NCBI GenBank assembly: GCA_964629735.1
Contig: CAZVQX010000006.1
Location: 1 to 44,068 of the forward strand
From: CAZVQX01 sp964629735
Lineage (GTDB): Bacteria > Bacillota_I > Bacilli_A > RF39 > UBA660
DNA length: 44,068 bases
Direction: 5' to 3'
Both the position numbers and the translations under genes were made by a program. Below the pieces are notes generated by a model. The model did not search any database, was not told the DNA's origin, and saw only the letters and a list, made by a program, of their open reading frames with translations. This document shows positions 34,832 to 42,491 of this stretch, one piece after another. The first letter of the stretch is position 1. The number at the start of each line of letters is the position of its first letter.

Positions 34832-37800
34832 TATTCATTCCCTCCCTCATCAGCGAAAAAATCTTCTTCAAGAGTATCAACTTCTAACTCTTCTTCACTT
34901 TCTTCAGATTCTTCTTCTTCATTTATTTTTTTATCACTTTCATGCTCAAATTCATCAGTAGTCAAGAATGAATCTTCAGTACTTTCATCTAATTCTCTTA
35001 AATCTAAGAAATTACCATCTTTATCTAAAACTGTCATATCAAGTGCTAGTCCTTGTAATTCTTTCATTAAAACAACAAACGACTCTGGGATTCCTGAAGA
35101 TGGGATTGGTTGTCCTTTAACAAGTGCTTCATAAACTTTTACACGACCAACTACATCATCTGATTTTATTGTAATCATTTCTTGTAAAATATTAGCAGCA
35201 CCATATGCATAAAGTGCCCACACTTCCATTTCACCAAATCGTTGTCCACCAAATTGAGCCTTACCACCTAATGGTTGTTGTGTTACTAATGAGTAAGGTC
35301 CAGTTGAACGGGCATGTAATTTATCATCAACCATATGGTGTAATTTTAGTAAATACATCATACCAATACTAACTTTATTATCAAATGGCTCACCTGTACG
35401 ACCATCATATAATGTTACTTTTCCACTTTCATCAAGCCCTGCTTCTTTTAATGCTGAAATAATTTCATCTTTAGAAGCACCGTCAAAAACAGGAGTTGCA
35501 ACATGAATACCTAATTCATGAGCTGCCATACCTAAATGCATTTCCAATATTTGTCCGATATTCATACGAGATGGAACCCCCAATGGATTTAATATAACAT
35601 CAACTGTTGAACCATCTTCTGAATATGGCATGTCTTCTACTGGTAAAACTAGAGAAATAACCCCTTTATTACCATGACGTCCAGCCATTTTGTCACCGAC
35701 TGTAATTTTTCGTTTTTGAGCAATATAAACACGAATAATTTTAGAAACGCCGGCTGGTAATTCATCACTATCTTCTTTTGTATATATTTTGATATCATGA
35801 ACAATACCACCACCACCATGCGGAACACGAAGCGATGTATCTCTAACTTCTCTTGTTTTATCCCCAAAAATCGCATGTAATAATTTTTCTTCTGCAGTTA
35901 ATTCAACCATTCCTTTTGGAGTTACTTTACCAACTAGAATATCATCGTCTTTAACTTCAGTACCAATCATTACAATCCCATTACTATCTAAGTTTTTACG
36001 AGCATCTTCACCAACATTAGGAATGTCTCGAGTAAATTCTTCAGGTCCTAGTTTAGTATCACGACATTCAATTTGATAATCTTCAATGTGAATTGATGTA
36101 TAAACATCATCTTTAACTAAGCGTTCGCTTAAAATAATAGCATCTTCATAATTATATCCATCAAAGTTCATGAATGCTACTTTAACGTTTTTACCTAAAG
36201 CCATTTCACCTAATTCAGTACTTGGGCCATCAGCAATAACCATATCTTTTTTTACTCTATCGCCAACTCTAACAATTGGTCGTTGTAAATAACAAGTACC
36301 ATTGTTACTTTTTTCAAACCCGTTTAAATAATAAGTATCTTTCCCACCTGTTGTTTTTATAATAATTTTCTTTGAATCAACATATTCTACAATTCCATCA
36401 GCTTTTGAAATTACTAATGCACCTGAATCTCGGGCAGCAATTGATTCAATTCCAGTACCAACTAATGGAGCTTCACTTTTTAAGAGTGGTATAGCTTGAC
36501 GCTGCATATTAGCCCCCATTAAAGCACGTTTACCATCATCATGTTCCAAAAATGGAATACCACTGGTTGTAATTGAAACAACTTGTTGAGGTGAAACGTC
36601 AATAAAATCTATCTCATGTTTATTTACCATAACGTTTTCATCACGATAACGAACTGGTAAACGATCTGCAACTATTTCATGATTTTCACTTACTTCAATT
36701 GTTGCTTGTGAAATATAATAATCTATTTCCTCATCTGCTGCCATATAAACAATTTCATCAGTTAATTTAGCATCAACTACTCGACGATAAGGAGTTAAAA
36801 TAAATCCATATTCATTAACAACAGCATAACTACCCAAAGCTGTAATAAGCCCAATGTTTTGACCTTCTGGCGACTCAATCGGACATAAACGACCATAGTG
36901 CGATGGATTTACATCTCTTACGTCCATACCAGCACGGTCTCTTGATAAACCACCTGGTCCAAGACAAGAAAGTCTTCTCTTGTTTGCTAATTCAGCAATT
37001 GGATTAGTTTGATCCATGAATTGAGATAATTGGCTACTACCAAAAAATTCTTTAATTGCTGCTGTTAATGGACGAATATTAATTAAACTTTTTGGTGTAA
37101 CATCTGCAATATCTTGCGTTGACATACGATCACGAATAACTCGTTCAATACGACTAATACCAATTCTAAATTGATTTTGTAATAACTCACCAACTTGACG
37201 AACACGTCGATTAGATAAATGGTCAATTTCATCAAAATTACCTATACCTTCTAATAAGTTTAAATAATATGATATTGATGCATACATATCAGAAATAGTT
37301 AATCTTTTAACATCAATACTTTGATCATTACCTACAATATTAACAATTTTACTTTTATCTTTTTTTGAATAAACTTTTATAATTTGAACTTTATTATAAG
37401 TATCTAATTCTTCATTAATTAGAACTTCCTTTTCACCATATCCTTCTTTTAAAATAGATTTCAGTTTTTCTAAAACTTCTTTAGTTACTACTGTATCTTT
37501 AGGATATAATACTTGTTTATCAACTTTAATATCTTCAGCTAAAGTACAACCTAATAGACGATCAGCAACATCTAATTTTTTATTAAATTTATAACGTCCT
37601 ACTTTAGCCAAGTCATAACGAAAAGAATCAAAAAATCTAGTAATTAATTGATTTTTAGCACTATCTAAAGTTGATGGTTCACCTGGTCTTAATTTAGAAT
37701 GGATATCAATTAACGCTTCATCAATAGTTTTATTTGCGTCTTTTTCTAAGGTTTTAAGTAGATAATCACTCTCACCAAATAAACTATTTATATCATCATC

Positions 37801-38412
37801 GTGTGATAAACCAATTGCTCTTAACAAAGTAGTAACTGGAACTTTTCTTGTGCGATCAATTCGAACATAAACAATATCACGTGAATCCGTTTCATATTCT
37901 AGCCATGTTCCACGAGATGGAATTACTTGCCCATTAATTAAAACACGACCGTTCTTTTTATCGATATCTTTTACATAATATACACTAGGTGAACGTACTA
38001 ATTGAGAAACAATAACGCGTTCTGCACCGTTAATAACAAACGTTCCCGTTTCTGACATTATTGGCATGTCACCTAAATAAATTTCTTGTTCTTTTATTTC
38101 GCCTGTTTCATGATTAAAAAGACGAGCTGCAACTTTAATAGGCGATGCATAAGTTGCATATCGCTCCTTACACTCTTTAATTGAATATCTTGGTGCTTCC
38201 AAAAAATAATCACCAAATTCTAATGACAAATTACCAGTAAAACTCTCTACTGGAAAAATATCATTAAACACTTCTTTGATACCCTCTGTCATAAACCATT
38301 CATATGATTTTTTTTGAATATCTAATAAGTTACCCAATTCAATTGCATTTTTAGTTTTACCATAATTTCTACGCTCACGAAGTCCACTATAATTTTTAAC
38401 AGTATAAGCCAC
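34831..38412 (-). CDS. rpoB: RNA polymerase subunit beta
   Basis: 1193 residues. Contains the rifampicin region (SQLSQFMDQTNP...RRLSCLGPGG) in the sensitive form, with the Ser531-equivalent Ser present. The GDKMAGRHGNKG active-site segment and the C-terminal LGGKAQFGGQRFGEMEVWAL anchor are present. The last 45 or so residues are an Asp/Glu-rich tail of low complexity, a Bacilli-type extension. First gene of rpoB-rpoC, with its own promoter. Confidence 0.99.
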   Translation of the reverse strand: MAYTVKNYSGLRERRNYGKTKNAIELGNLLDIQKKSYEWFMTEGIKEVFNDIFPVESFTGNLSLEFGDYFLEAPRYSIKECKERYATYASPIKVAARLFNHETGEIKEQEIYLGDMPIMSETGTFVINGAERVIVSQLVRSPSVYYVKDIDKKNGRVLINGQVIPSRGTWLEYETDSRDIVYVRIDRTRKVPVTTLLRAIGLSHDDDINSLFGESDYLLKTLEKDANKTIDEALIDIHSKLRPGEPSTLDSAKNQLITRFFDSFRYDLAKVGRYKFNKKLDVADRLLGCTLAEDIKVDKQVLYPKDTVVTKEVLEKLKSILKEGYGEKEVLINEELDTYNKVQIIKVYSKKDKSKIVNIVGNDQSIDVKRLTISDMYASISYYLNLLEGIGNFDEIDHLSNRRVRQVGELLQNQFRIGISRIERVIRDRMSTQDIADVTPKSLINIRPLTAAIKEFFGSSQLSQFMDQTNPIAELANKRRLSCLGPGGLSRDRAGMDVRDVNPSHYGRLCPIESPEGQNIGLITALGSYAVVNEYGFILTPYRRVVDAKLTDEIVYMAADEEIDYYISQATIEVSENHEIVADRLPVRYRDENVMVNKHEIDFIDVSPQQVVSITTSGIPFLEHDDGKRALMGANMQRQAIPLLKSEAPLVGTGIESIAARDSGALVISKADGIVEYVDSKKIIIKTTGGKDTYYLNGFEKSNNGTCYLQRPIVRVGDRVKKDMVIADGPSTELGEMALGKNVKVAFMNFDGYNYEDAIILSERLVKDDVYTSIHIEDYQIECRDTKLGPEEFTRDIPNVGEDARKNLDSNGIVMIGTEVKDDDILVGKVTPKGMVELTAEEKLLHAIFGDKTREVRDTSLRVPHGGGGIVHDIKIYTKEDSDELPAGVSKIIRVYIAQKRKITVGDKMAGRHGNKGVISLVLPVEDMPYSEDGSTVDVILNPLGVPSRMNIGQILEMHLGMAAHELGIHVATPVFDGASKDEIISALKEAGLDESGKVTLYDGRTGEPFDNKVSIGMMYLLKLHHMVDDKLHARSTGPYSLVTQQPLGGKAQFGGQRFGEMEVWALYAYGAANILQEMITIKSDDVVGRVKVYEALVKGQPIPSSGIPESFVVLMKELQGLALDMTVLDKDGNFLDLRELDESTEDSFLTTDEFEHESDKKINEEEESEESEEELEVDTLEEDFFADEGGNE

Positions 38413-38483
38413 TCTTTCACCCCTAATAAATATAATTTAATGTATAACACGTGTCAAATTAAATAATCAACTACCAATTTATG

Positions 38484-38512
38484 ATTTTAGCAAAAACAAG
38501 TCAAATTGTCAA
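38484..38512 (-). promoter_or_regulatory. Promoter of rpoBC
   Basis: Minus strand: perfect TTGACA, 17-base spacer, TAAAAT. The -35 hexamer contains the TGA stop codon of ybxB. The leader before rpoB is about 65 bases. Confidence 0.75.
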
Positions 38513-39096
38513 TGCTTTATAGCGCTTATCACATAAAAACCTTTATTTTTAGTTACTATTGTAACAGAATAATAATTACTTAAATTTTTAGCAACAGTTT
38601 TTGCACCTTGATCCTTATGAATAACAATTCTCAGTTCACCACCATCTATTAAATGAGCTTGAGCCCCTAATAAAATTTCATATAATTTTTCTTTACCTAC
38701 TCTAATAGGTGGATTTGAAATAATCAAGTTATATTTTTCATGAATATTCTCATAAGTGTCACTATAAAAAATATTTGTTTTAACATTATTTTTAATAGAA
38801 TTTTTATGTGCTAAATTGAGTGATCTTTCATTAATATCAATCATATCAATTAAGATACCTGTTTTTTTGCTTATATATATACCAATTGGTCCATAACCAC
38901 AACCTAAATCTAATATTTTGCCAGTTAATTTATTTAAATCTAAAGTTTCTAGTAAAGTTCTTGTCCCAAAATCGAGACCTTTTTTTGAAAAAACACTACT
39001 ATCTGTAAAAAAAGTAAATAACTCTTGATTAATTACAACTTTTTTTTCTTCAACGTGACTCTTTGTCGTTGGTTTTTTTACGTAATAATGTTCCAT
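38509..39096 (-). CDS. ybxB: RsmC-like class I methyltransferase
   Basis: 195 residues with SAM-binding LDLGCGYGPIG, an acidic DMIDIN motif and the NPPIR catalytic motif of N2-guanine methyltransferases. The Bacillus homologue ybxB lies between rplL and rpoB just as here, and is likely to methylate 16S rRNA (G1207-type), which is inference. It ends in TGA. The gene uses the rplJL transcript unless there is a promoter I have missed. Confidence 0.92.
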   Translation of the reverse strand: MEHYYVKKPTTKSHVEEKKVVINQELFTFFTDSSVFSKKGLDFGTRTLLETLDLNKLTGKILDLGCGYGPIGIYISKKTGILIDMIDINERSLNLAHKNSIKNNVKTNIFYSDTYENIHEKYNLIISNPPIRVGKEKLYEILLGAQAHLIDGGELRIVIHKDQGAKTVAKNLSNYYSVTIVTKNKGFYVISAIKH

Positions 39097-39122
39097 TTTA
39101 TACCTCTTTTATAAATGGCGAA

Positions 39123-39150
39123 AGCCCATACTAATTTTTTAGTATAGGCT
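39123..39150 (-). terminator. Hairpin between rplL and ybxB
   Basis: The minus-strand stem AGCCTATACTAA / TTAGTATGGGCT (one G-U pair) is followed by only TTT. It is strong in stem but weak in U tract, so probably a partial terminator lowering ybxB expression. Confidence 0.6.
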
Positions 39151-39166
39151 ACCAATATATTTTTTA

Positions 39167-39535
39167 TTATTTTAATTCTACTGAAGCGCCCGCTTCTTCA
39201 AATTTTGATTTTAATTCATTAGCTTCATCTATATTTACATTTTCTTTTACTACGCCACCATTATCAGCGATTTCTTTAGCATCTTTAAGGCCTAAACCTG
39301 TAATTTCACGAACTATTTTAATAACCGCTAATTTGTTTGCGCCTGCTGCTGTAAGAACAACATTAACGCTTGATGGTCCTTCTTCAGCAACTGGTCCAGC
39401 CGTTGGAGCTGCTACTGCTACTGCACTTGGATCAACACCAAATTCCTCTTTCATTGCATCTACTAATTCTTTTATTTCAAGAATTGTCATTTCTTTTAAT
39501 CCACTAATAAATTCTTCTGTTGTAAATTTTGCCAT
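39167..39535 (-). CDS. rplL: Large ribosomal subunit protein bL12 (L7/L12)
   Basis: Stalk protein that recruits translation GTPases. 122 residues: N-terminal dimerisation domain, Ala/Pro-rich hinge (about 36-52) and the conserved C-terminal GLGLKDAKEIAD...VELK domain. It follows rplJ by 20 bases, the standard rplJ-rplL pair. Confidence 0.98.
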   Translation of the reverse strand: MAKFTTEEFISGLKEMTILEIKELVDAMKEEFGVDPSAVAVAAPTAGPVAEEGPSSVNVVLTAAGANKLAVIKIVREITGLGLKDAKEIADNGGVVKENVNIDEANELKSKFEEAGASVELK

Positions 39536-39555
39536 ATTATTCCTCCTCTTTCATT

Positions 39556-40053
39556 TTATTTTTCTAAATTTTGCATATGTAAATCTAAACAAATAGATAA
39601 ATCACGAACAGTTCCCATCAAGCCACCTGCTAACATAGTAAGTAAACCTTCTCTTGATGGAATTTTTGCTAGTTCAGTTAATTTTTCATAATCAACAATT
39701 TCACCCTCGACTAAACCAACTTTCATCTCCAATAACTTATGTTTTTTTGAAAAATCACTAAGAATTTTAATTGGGGCGATTGCGTCTTTACCATAAGCCA
39801 TAGCTTTGGGACCAACTAAATGATCTTTTAAATCAATTTCTAGAGAATCAAGTGCTCTCCTAGCTAATGTGTTTTTATATACTTTAAACTCAGAATCACT
39901 CTCTCTTAATTTTTTACGAAGTTCTGTTAACTCTGTAACAGTCAAACCACTATATTCAAAGAATACAATCGATGGCGACCTTTTTACATTAGTAACTATT
40001 TCTTCAATTATATCTTGTTTAACTTCTTTAACATTTTTCTTCACTCTCGGCAC
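39556..40053 (-). CDS. rplJ: Large ribosomal subunit protein uL10
   Basis: Stalk base protein that anchors L12 dimers on 23S rRNA. 165 residues. The N-terminal FFEYSGLTVTELTELRKKLR segment and the VGPKAMAYG and SREGLLTML blocks are family hallmarks, and the C-terminal helix binds L12. ATG with AAGGAGG. Controlled by the L10 leader upstream. Confidence 0.98.
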   Translation of the reverse strand: MPRVKKNVKEVKQDIIEEIVTNVKRSPSIVFFEYSGLTVTELTELRKKLRESDSEFKVYKNTLARRALDSLEIDLKDHLVGPKAMAYGKDAIAPIKILSDFSKKHKLLEMKVGLVEGEIVDYEKLTELAKIPSREGLLTMLAGGLMGTVRDLSICLDLHMQNLEK

Positions 40054-40070
40054 CTCCTTGATAAATAATT

Positions 40071-40099
40071 AAAAAGCTACTACGCAAAACCGTAGTAGC
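40071..40099 (-). terminator. Attenuator hairpin in the rplJ leader
   Basis: The minus-strand GCTACTACG / CGTAGTAGC with a 6-base loop and five Ts lies 18 bases before rplJ. It is the terminator part of the L10 leader. Confidence 0.85.
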
Positions 40100-40175
40100 A
40101 TTAGAATCTAATTAAATTAGTCCTCGGTAGGATAATTAAGCCTTATGGCCCCCACTGTCTACGGTACTTGCATAA
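40100..40175 (-). ncRNA. Ribosomal protein L10 leader
   Basis: The minus-strand RNA contains GTAGACAGTGGGGG, AGGCTTAATTAT and CCTACCGAGG in the order of the known Firmicute L10 leader, which mimics the rRNA site bound by L10-L12 and so feeds back on rplJL. It is followed by the attenuator. Recognised by motif and position rather than by covariance search. Confidence 0.9.
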
Positions 40176-40192
40176 ATTTTTTCAACAAACTC

Positions 40193-40221
40193 ATTATAAC
40201 ATATTATGAATTATATGTCAA
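40193..40221 (-). promoter_or_regulatory. Promoter of rplJ-rplL
   Basis: Minus strand: perfect TTGACA, 17-base spacer, perfect TATAAT, the best consensus match in the window. The -35 overlaps the last codons of rplA. Confidence 0.9.
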
Positions 40222-40906
40222 AAATATTCGGTTCAATTTTAATTCCAGGACCCATAGTCGAAGAAATTGATATGTTTTTCACATATTTACCTTTAACTGT
40301 CGCAGGTTTACTCTTAATTATATGTGTAACAAAAGTATCAATGTTTTCAATTAATTTTGAATCGTCAAAAGAAACTTTTCCAACAATAGCATGAATATTA
40401 CCATAACTATCGGTACGATATTCAACACGACCTTTTTTAATTTCGTCAATTGCTCTTTCAACATCAGTTGTAACAGTTCCTGTTTTAGGATTTGGCATTA
40501 ATCCTTTTGGACCTAATATTTTACCAATTTTACCTAAAGCCGGCATCATATCTGGTGTTGCAATAATAATATCAAAATCAAACCAATTTTCTTTTTCAAT
40601 TTTGTTTAATAAGTCAACATCACCAACATAATCAGCACCTGCATCTTTAGCAATTTTAGCATGTTCACCTTTGGCAACAACTAAAATTTTCTTACTTTTT
40701 CCAGTCCCATTTGGAAGAACAATCGCACCTCTTAGTTGTTGTTCTACTTTTTTAGGGTCTAAATTTAAGTTAAGCGCGATTTCAATTGTTTCATCGAAAT
40801 TAGCTTTTGATGTTTTTTTAACTAATTGTACTGCTTCTTCTTTAGTATATAATTTAGATTTATCTACTAATTTTGAAACTCCAACATATTTTTTTCCTTT
40901 TTTCAT
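40211..40906 (-). CDS. rplA: Large ribosomal subunit protein uL1
   Basis: L1 stalk protein and, in many bacteria, translational repressor of its own operon. 231 residues. MKKGKKYVG start, the PNGTGKSKK and LMPNPKTGTVT motifs, and a C-terminal GKYVKNISISSTMGPGIKI are typical. Second gene after rplK. The 79-base gap before it carries an L1-site-like motif. Confidence 0.98.
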   Translation of the reverse strand: MKKGKKYVGVSKLVDKSKLYTKEEAVQLVKKTSKANFDETIEIALNLNLDPKKVEQQLRGAIVLPNGTGKSKKILVVAKGEHAKIAKDAGADYVGDVDLLNKIEKENWFDFDIIIATPDMMPALGKIGKILGPKGLMPNPKTGTVTTDVERAIDEIKKGRVEYRTDSYGNIHAIVGKVSFDDSKLIENIDTFVTHIIKSKPATVKGKYVKNISISSTMGPGIKIEPNIFDI

Positions 40907-40922
40907 TTTCTAACCTCCTTAT

Positions 40923-40950
40923 GTGGTATGTGCGGACCAATTCCTCCCAC
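40923..40950 (-). promoter_or_regulatory. L1-binding-like motif before rplA
   Basis: The minus-strand RNA begins GTGGGAGGAATTGG and ends GCACATACCAC, so GTGG and CCAC pair around a purine-rich asymmetric loop as in mRNA and rRNA sites bound by L1. AGGAGG of rplA follows 11 bases later. A second hairpin (ATAGGT/ACCTAT, 40951-40970) precedes it. Confidence 0.55.
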
Positions 40951-40985
40951 ATAGGTATATTTAAACCTATATGTTATTTTTTATG

Positions 40986-41411
40986 TTATTTTTCTACTTT
41001 AACACCCATATTTAATGCTGTACCTTCAACTATTTCAATAGCTTTTTCTACAGTATAAGCATTTAAATCTGGCATTTTAATTTCAGCAATTTCTTTTATT
41101 TGTTCTTGAGTTAATGTTCCAACATTATATGTTGAACCTTTTCCTGAGCCTTTAGTAATATTTGCATATTTTTTTATTAAAAATGATGTAGGTGGAGTTT
41201 TAATTACAAAATCAAAAGATCTATCTTCATAAACAGAAATTTCAACTGGTAATATATCTCCCATTTTATCTCTAGTCGCATCATTATATTTTGTACAAAA
41301 TTCTTGCAAATTAATCCCAGCTGGCCCTAAAACTGTTCCAACTGGTGGCGCCGGTGTTGCCTTTCCTGCTGGAATTTGTAATTTAATTTTTTTCATCACC
41401 TTTTTTGCCAC
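40986..41411 (-). CDS. rplK: Large ribosomal subunit protein uL11
   Basis: GTPase-centre protein of 141 residues. The Pro-rich N-terminus KLQIPAGKATPAPPVG and GPAGINLQEFC are intact. The start is GTG at 41411, aligning with MAKKV of homologues and lying eight bases after AGGAGG. An earlier in-frame GTG sits inside the ribosome site and is not used. First gene of rplK-rplA. Confidence 0.97.
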   Translation of the reverse strand: MAKKVMKKIKLQIPAGKATPAPPVGTVLGPAGINLQEFCTKYNDATRDKMGDILPVEISVYEDRSFDFVIKTPPTSFLIKKYANITKGSGKGSTYNVGTLTQEQIKEIAEIKMPDLNAYTVEKAIEIVEGTALNMGVKVEK

Positions 41412-41460
41412 GAAAAACACCTCCTATATTTTTTTTCGCGAGTGGTTCTAACGCGAGTTT

Positions 41461-41479
41461 GTGGTTTGTCCGCTCCCAC
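41461..41479 (-). promoter_or_regulatory. L1-binding-like motif in the rplK leader
   Basis: The minus-strand RNA GTGGGAGCGGACAAACCAC pairs GTGG with CCAC around GAGCGGACAAA. The same elements recur before rplA. A following hairpin (TCGCG / CGCGA, 41437-41457) brings a second ACCAC close. The likely ligand is L1 (product of the downstream gene). Confidence 0.6.
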
Positions 41480-41518
41480 TTTTTAAATCTATATTAAATA
41501 AAACAATATAGCCAACTA

Positions 41519-41547
41519 ATAATATCACATTATTGTAATTTTGTCTA
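41519..41547 (-). promoter_or_regulatory. Promoter of rplK-rplA
   Basis: Minus strand: TAGACA, 17-base spacer, TATTAT. The first three bases of the -35 are the TAG stop of nusG. Confidence 0.6.
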
Positions 41548-42078
41548 TGCTTTTTCGATATCTGTTAAAGGAATTTCTACTACGGTTTCTTGTCCAAATA
41601 AGTCAATTTTAATTTCTAATATTTGATTTGGCATATCAAAGCTTTTAATCTTACCATACATATTAGCAAATGGACCTTGAATTACCTTAACAACATCGCC
41701 TTCTATTAACTCTGTCCCAAGCTCTAATCTAGTCATTCCCATACTTCCTAATATTTTATCAACTTCTTGATTAGTTAGTGGGAATGGTTTAGCACCTCGT
41801 CCAGAGGAACCAATAAAGCCAGTAACACCAGGTGTATTACGAATCATAAACCAAGCATCATCACTCATAATCATTTCTATTAAAATATAGCCGGGAAACA
41901 TTTTCTTTTTCTTTTCTTTTTTAACTCCGTCTTTAATTTCAATTTCGGTTTGTTCAGGAACTACAATTCTAAATATGTTATCTTCCATTCCCATTGATGT
42001 AACGCGCATTTCGATTTTTTCTTTGACTTTACTCTCATGACCCGAGTAAGTATTTACAACATACCATTCTTTTTCCAT
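41545..42078 (-). CDS. nusG: Transcription termination/antitermination protein NusG
   Basis: 177 residues: NGN domain at the N-terminus (WYVVNTYSGHE; FPGYILIEM) and C-terminal KOW domain (EGDVVKVIQGPFANMYGKI). Binds RNA polymerase clamp and affects pausing. It starts directly after secE with no gap (TAA-ATG). Ends in TAG. Confidence 0.98.
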   Translation of the reverse strand: MEKEWYVVNTYSGHESKVKEKIEMRVTSMGMEDNIFRIVVPEQTEIEIKDGVKKEKKKKMFPGYILIEMIMSDDAWFMIRNTPGVTGFIGSSGRGAKPFPLTNQEVDKILGSMGMTRLELGTELIEGDVVKVIQGPFANMYGKIKSFDMPNQILEIKIDLFGQETVVEIPLTDIEKA

Positions 42079-42258
42079 TTAACGCACCAACTTCTTTAAA
42101 GTAGCTAATACAAAATCTGTTGAAGCAAAGAAAAGAGAAAATAATAATACAAATACAATTGTTGCAATTGAATAAGTAATCATTTCTTTCTTATTTGGCC
42201 ATCTAACTTTTTTTACTTCTTTTTTTACTTCTTTTAAAAATTTAATAATTTTTTTCAT
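42079..42258 (-). CDS. secE: Preprotein translocase subunit SecE
   Basis: 59 residues with a basic amphipathic N-terminus ending in the K-K-V-R-W-P-N/S motif typical of SecE, then one membrane helix (about 29-47) and a short basic end. ATG after AAGGTGG. It is placed just before nusG as in nearly all bacteria; the usual rpmG (L33) before it is not present. Essential part of the SecYEG channel. Confidence 0.95.
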   Translation of the reverse strand: MKKIIKFLKEVKKEVKKVRWPNKKEMITYSIATIVFVLLFSLFFASTDFVLATLKKLVR

Positions 42259-42321
42259 AATCCACCTTCTTATATTTTATGTTTTAATTCAAATAAAAAA
42301 CACTATTTCGTGTTCATATAG

Positions 42322-42350
42322 ATATTAACATATTATAAAAATAAAGTCAA
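42322..42350 (-). promoter_or_regulatory. Promoter of secE-nusG
   Basis: Minus strand: TTGACT, 17-base spacer, TAATAT. A small hairpin (AACAC/GTGTT plus T run, 42298-42313) would lie at the very 5' end of the RNA. Confidence 0.7.
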
Positions 42351-42353
42351 CAT

Positions 42354-42382
42354 AAAAAATTATAAACTATATAAGTTTATAA
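42354..42382 (-). terminator. Terminator after the prepilin-like gene
   Basis: The minus-strand stem TTATAAACT / AGTTTATAA with a 5-base loop and six Ts sits directly before the secE promoter. A+T-rich stem. Confidence 0.6.
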
Positions 42383-42437
42383 AACCCTAAGCGTTAATCA
42401 CATAGGGTTTTATACTTGTTGCTAATTTCTAGCAACA
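42381..42437 (-). other. Two further hairpins in the 3' UTR of the prepilin-like gene
   Basis: In minus-strand order: TGTTGCTA / TAGCAACA with loop GAAAT (42417-42437), then AAAACCCTA / TAGGGTTTT with a 13-base loop (42381-42411). Neither has a T run of its own. Together with the terminator they form a row of three stems in 84 bases. Confidence 0.65.
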
Positions 42438-42491
42438 TTAATATTATATATAATTTTTGGTGAAATATGCATTAAAATTTATAATTATATA

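Noticed and set aside
34831..34960. Acidic C-terminal tail of rpoB as a frameshift product
   Set aside because: The frame stays open to a TAATG junction with rpoC that carries the rpoC ribosome site, and such Glu/Asp-rich tails occur in other Bacilli.
42298..42313. Attenuator at the 5' end of the secE transcript
   Set aside because: Stem is only 5 bp and lies at the very start of the RNA, where a terminator would make no sense.
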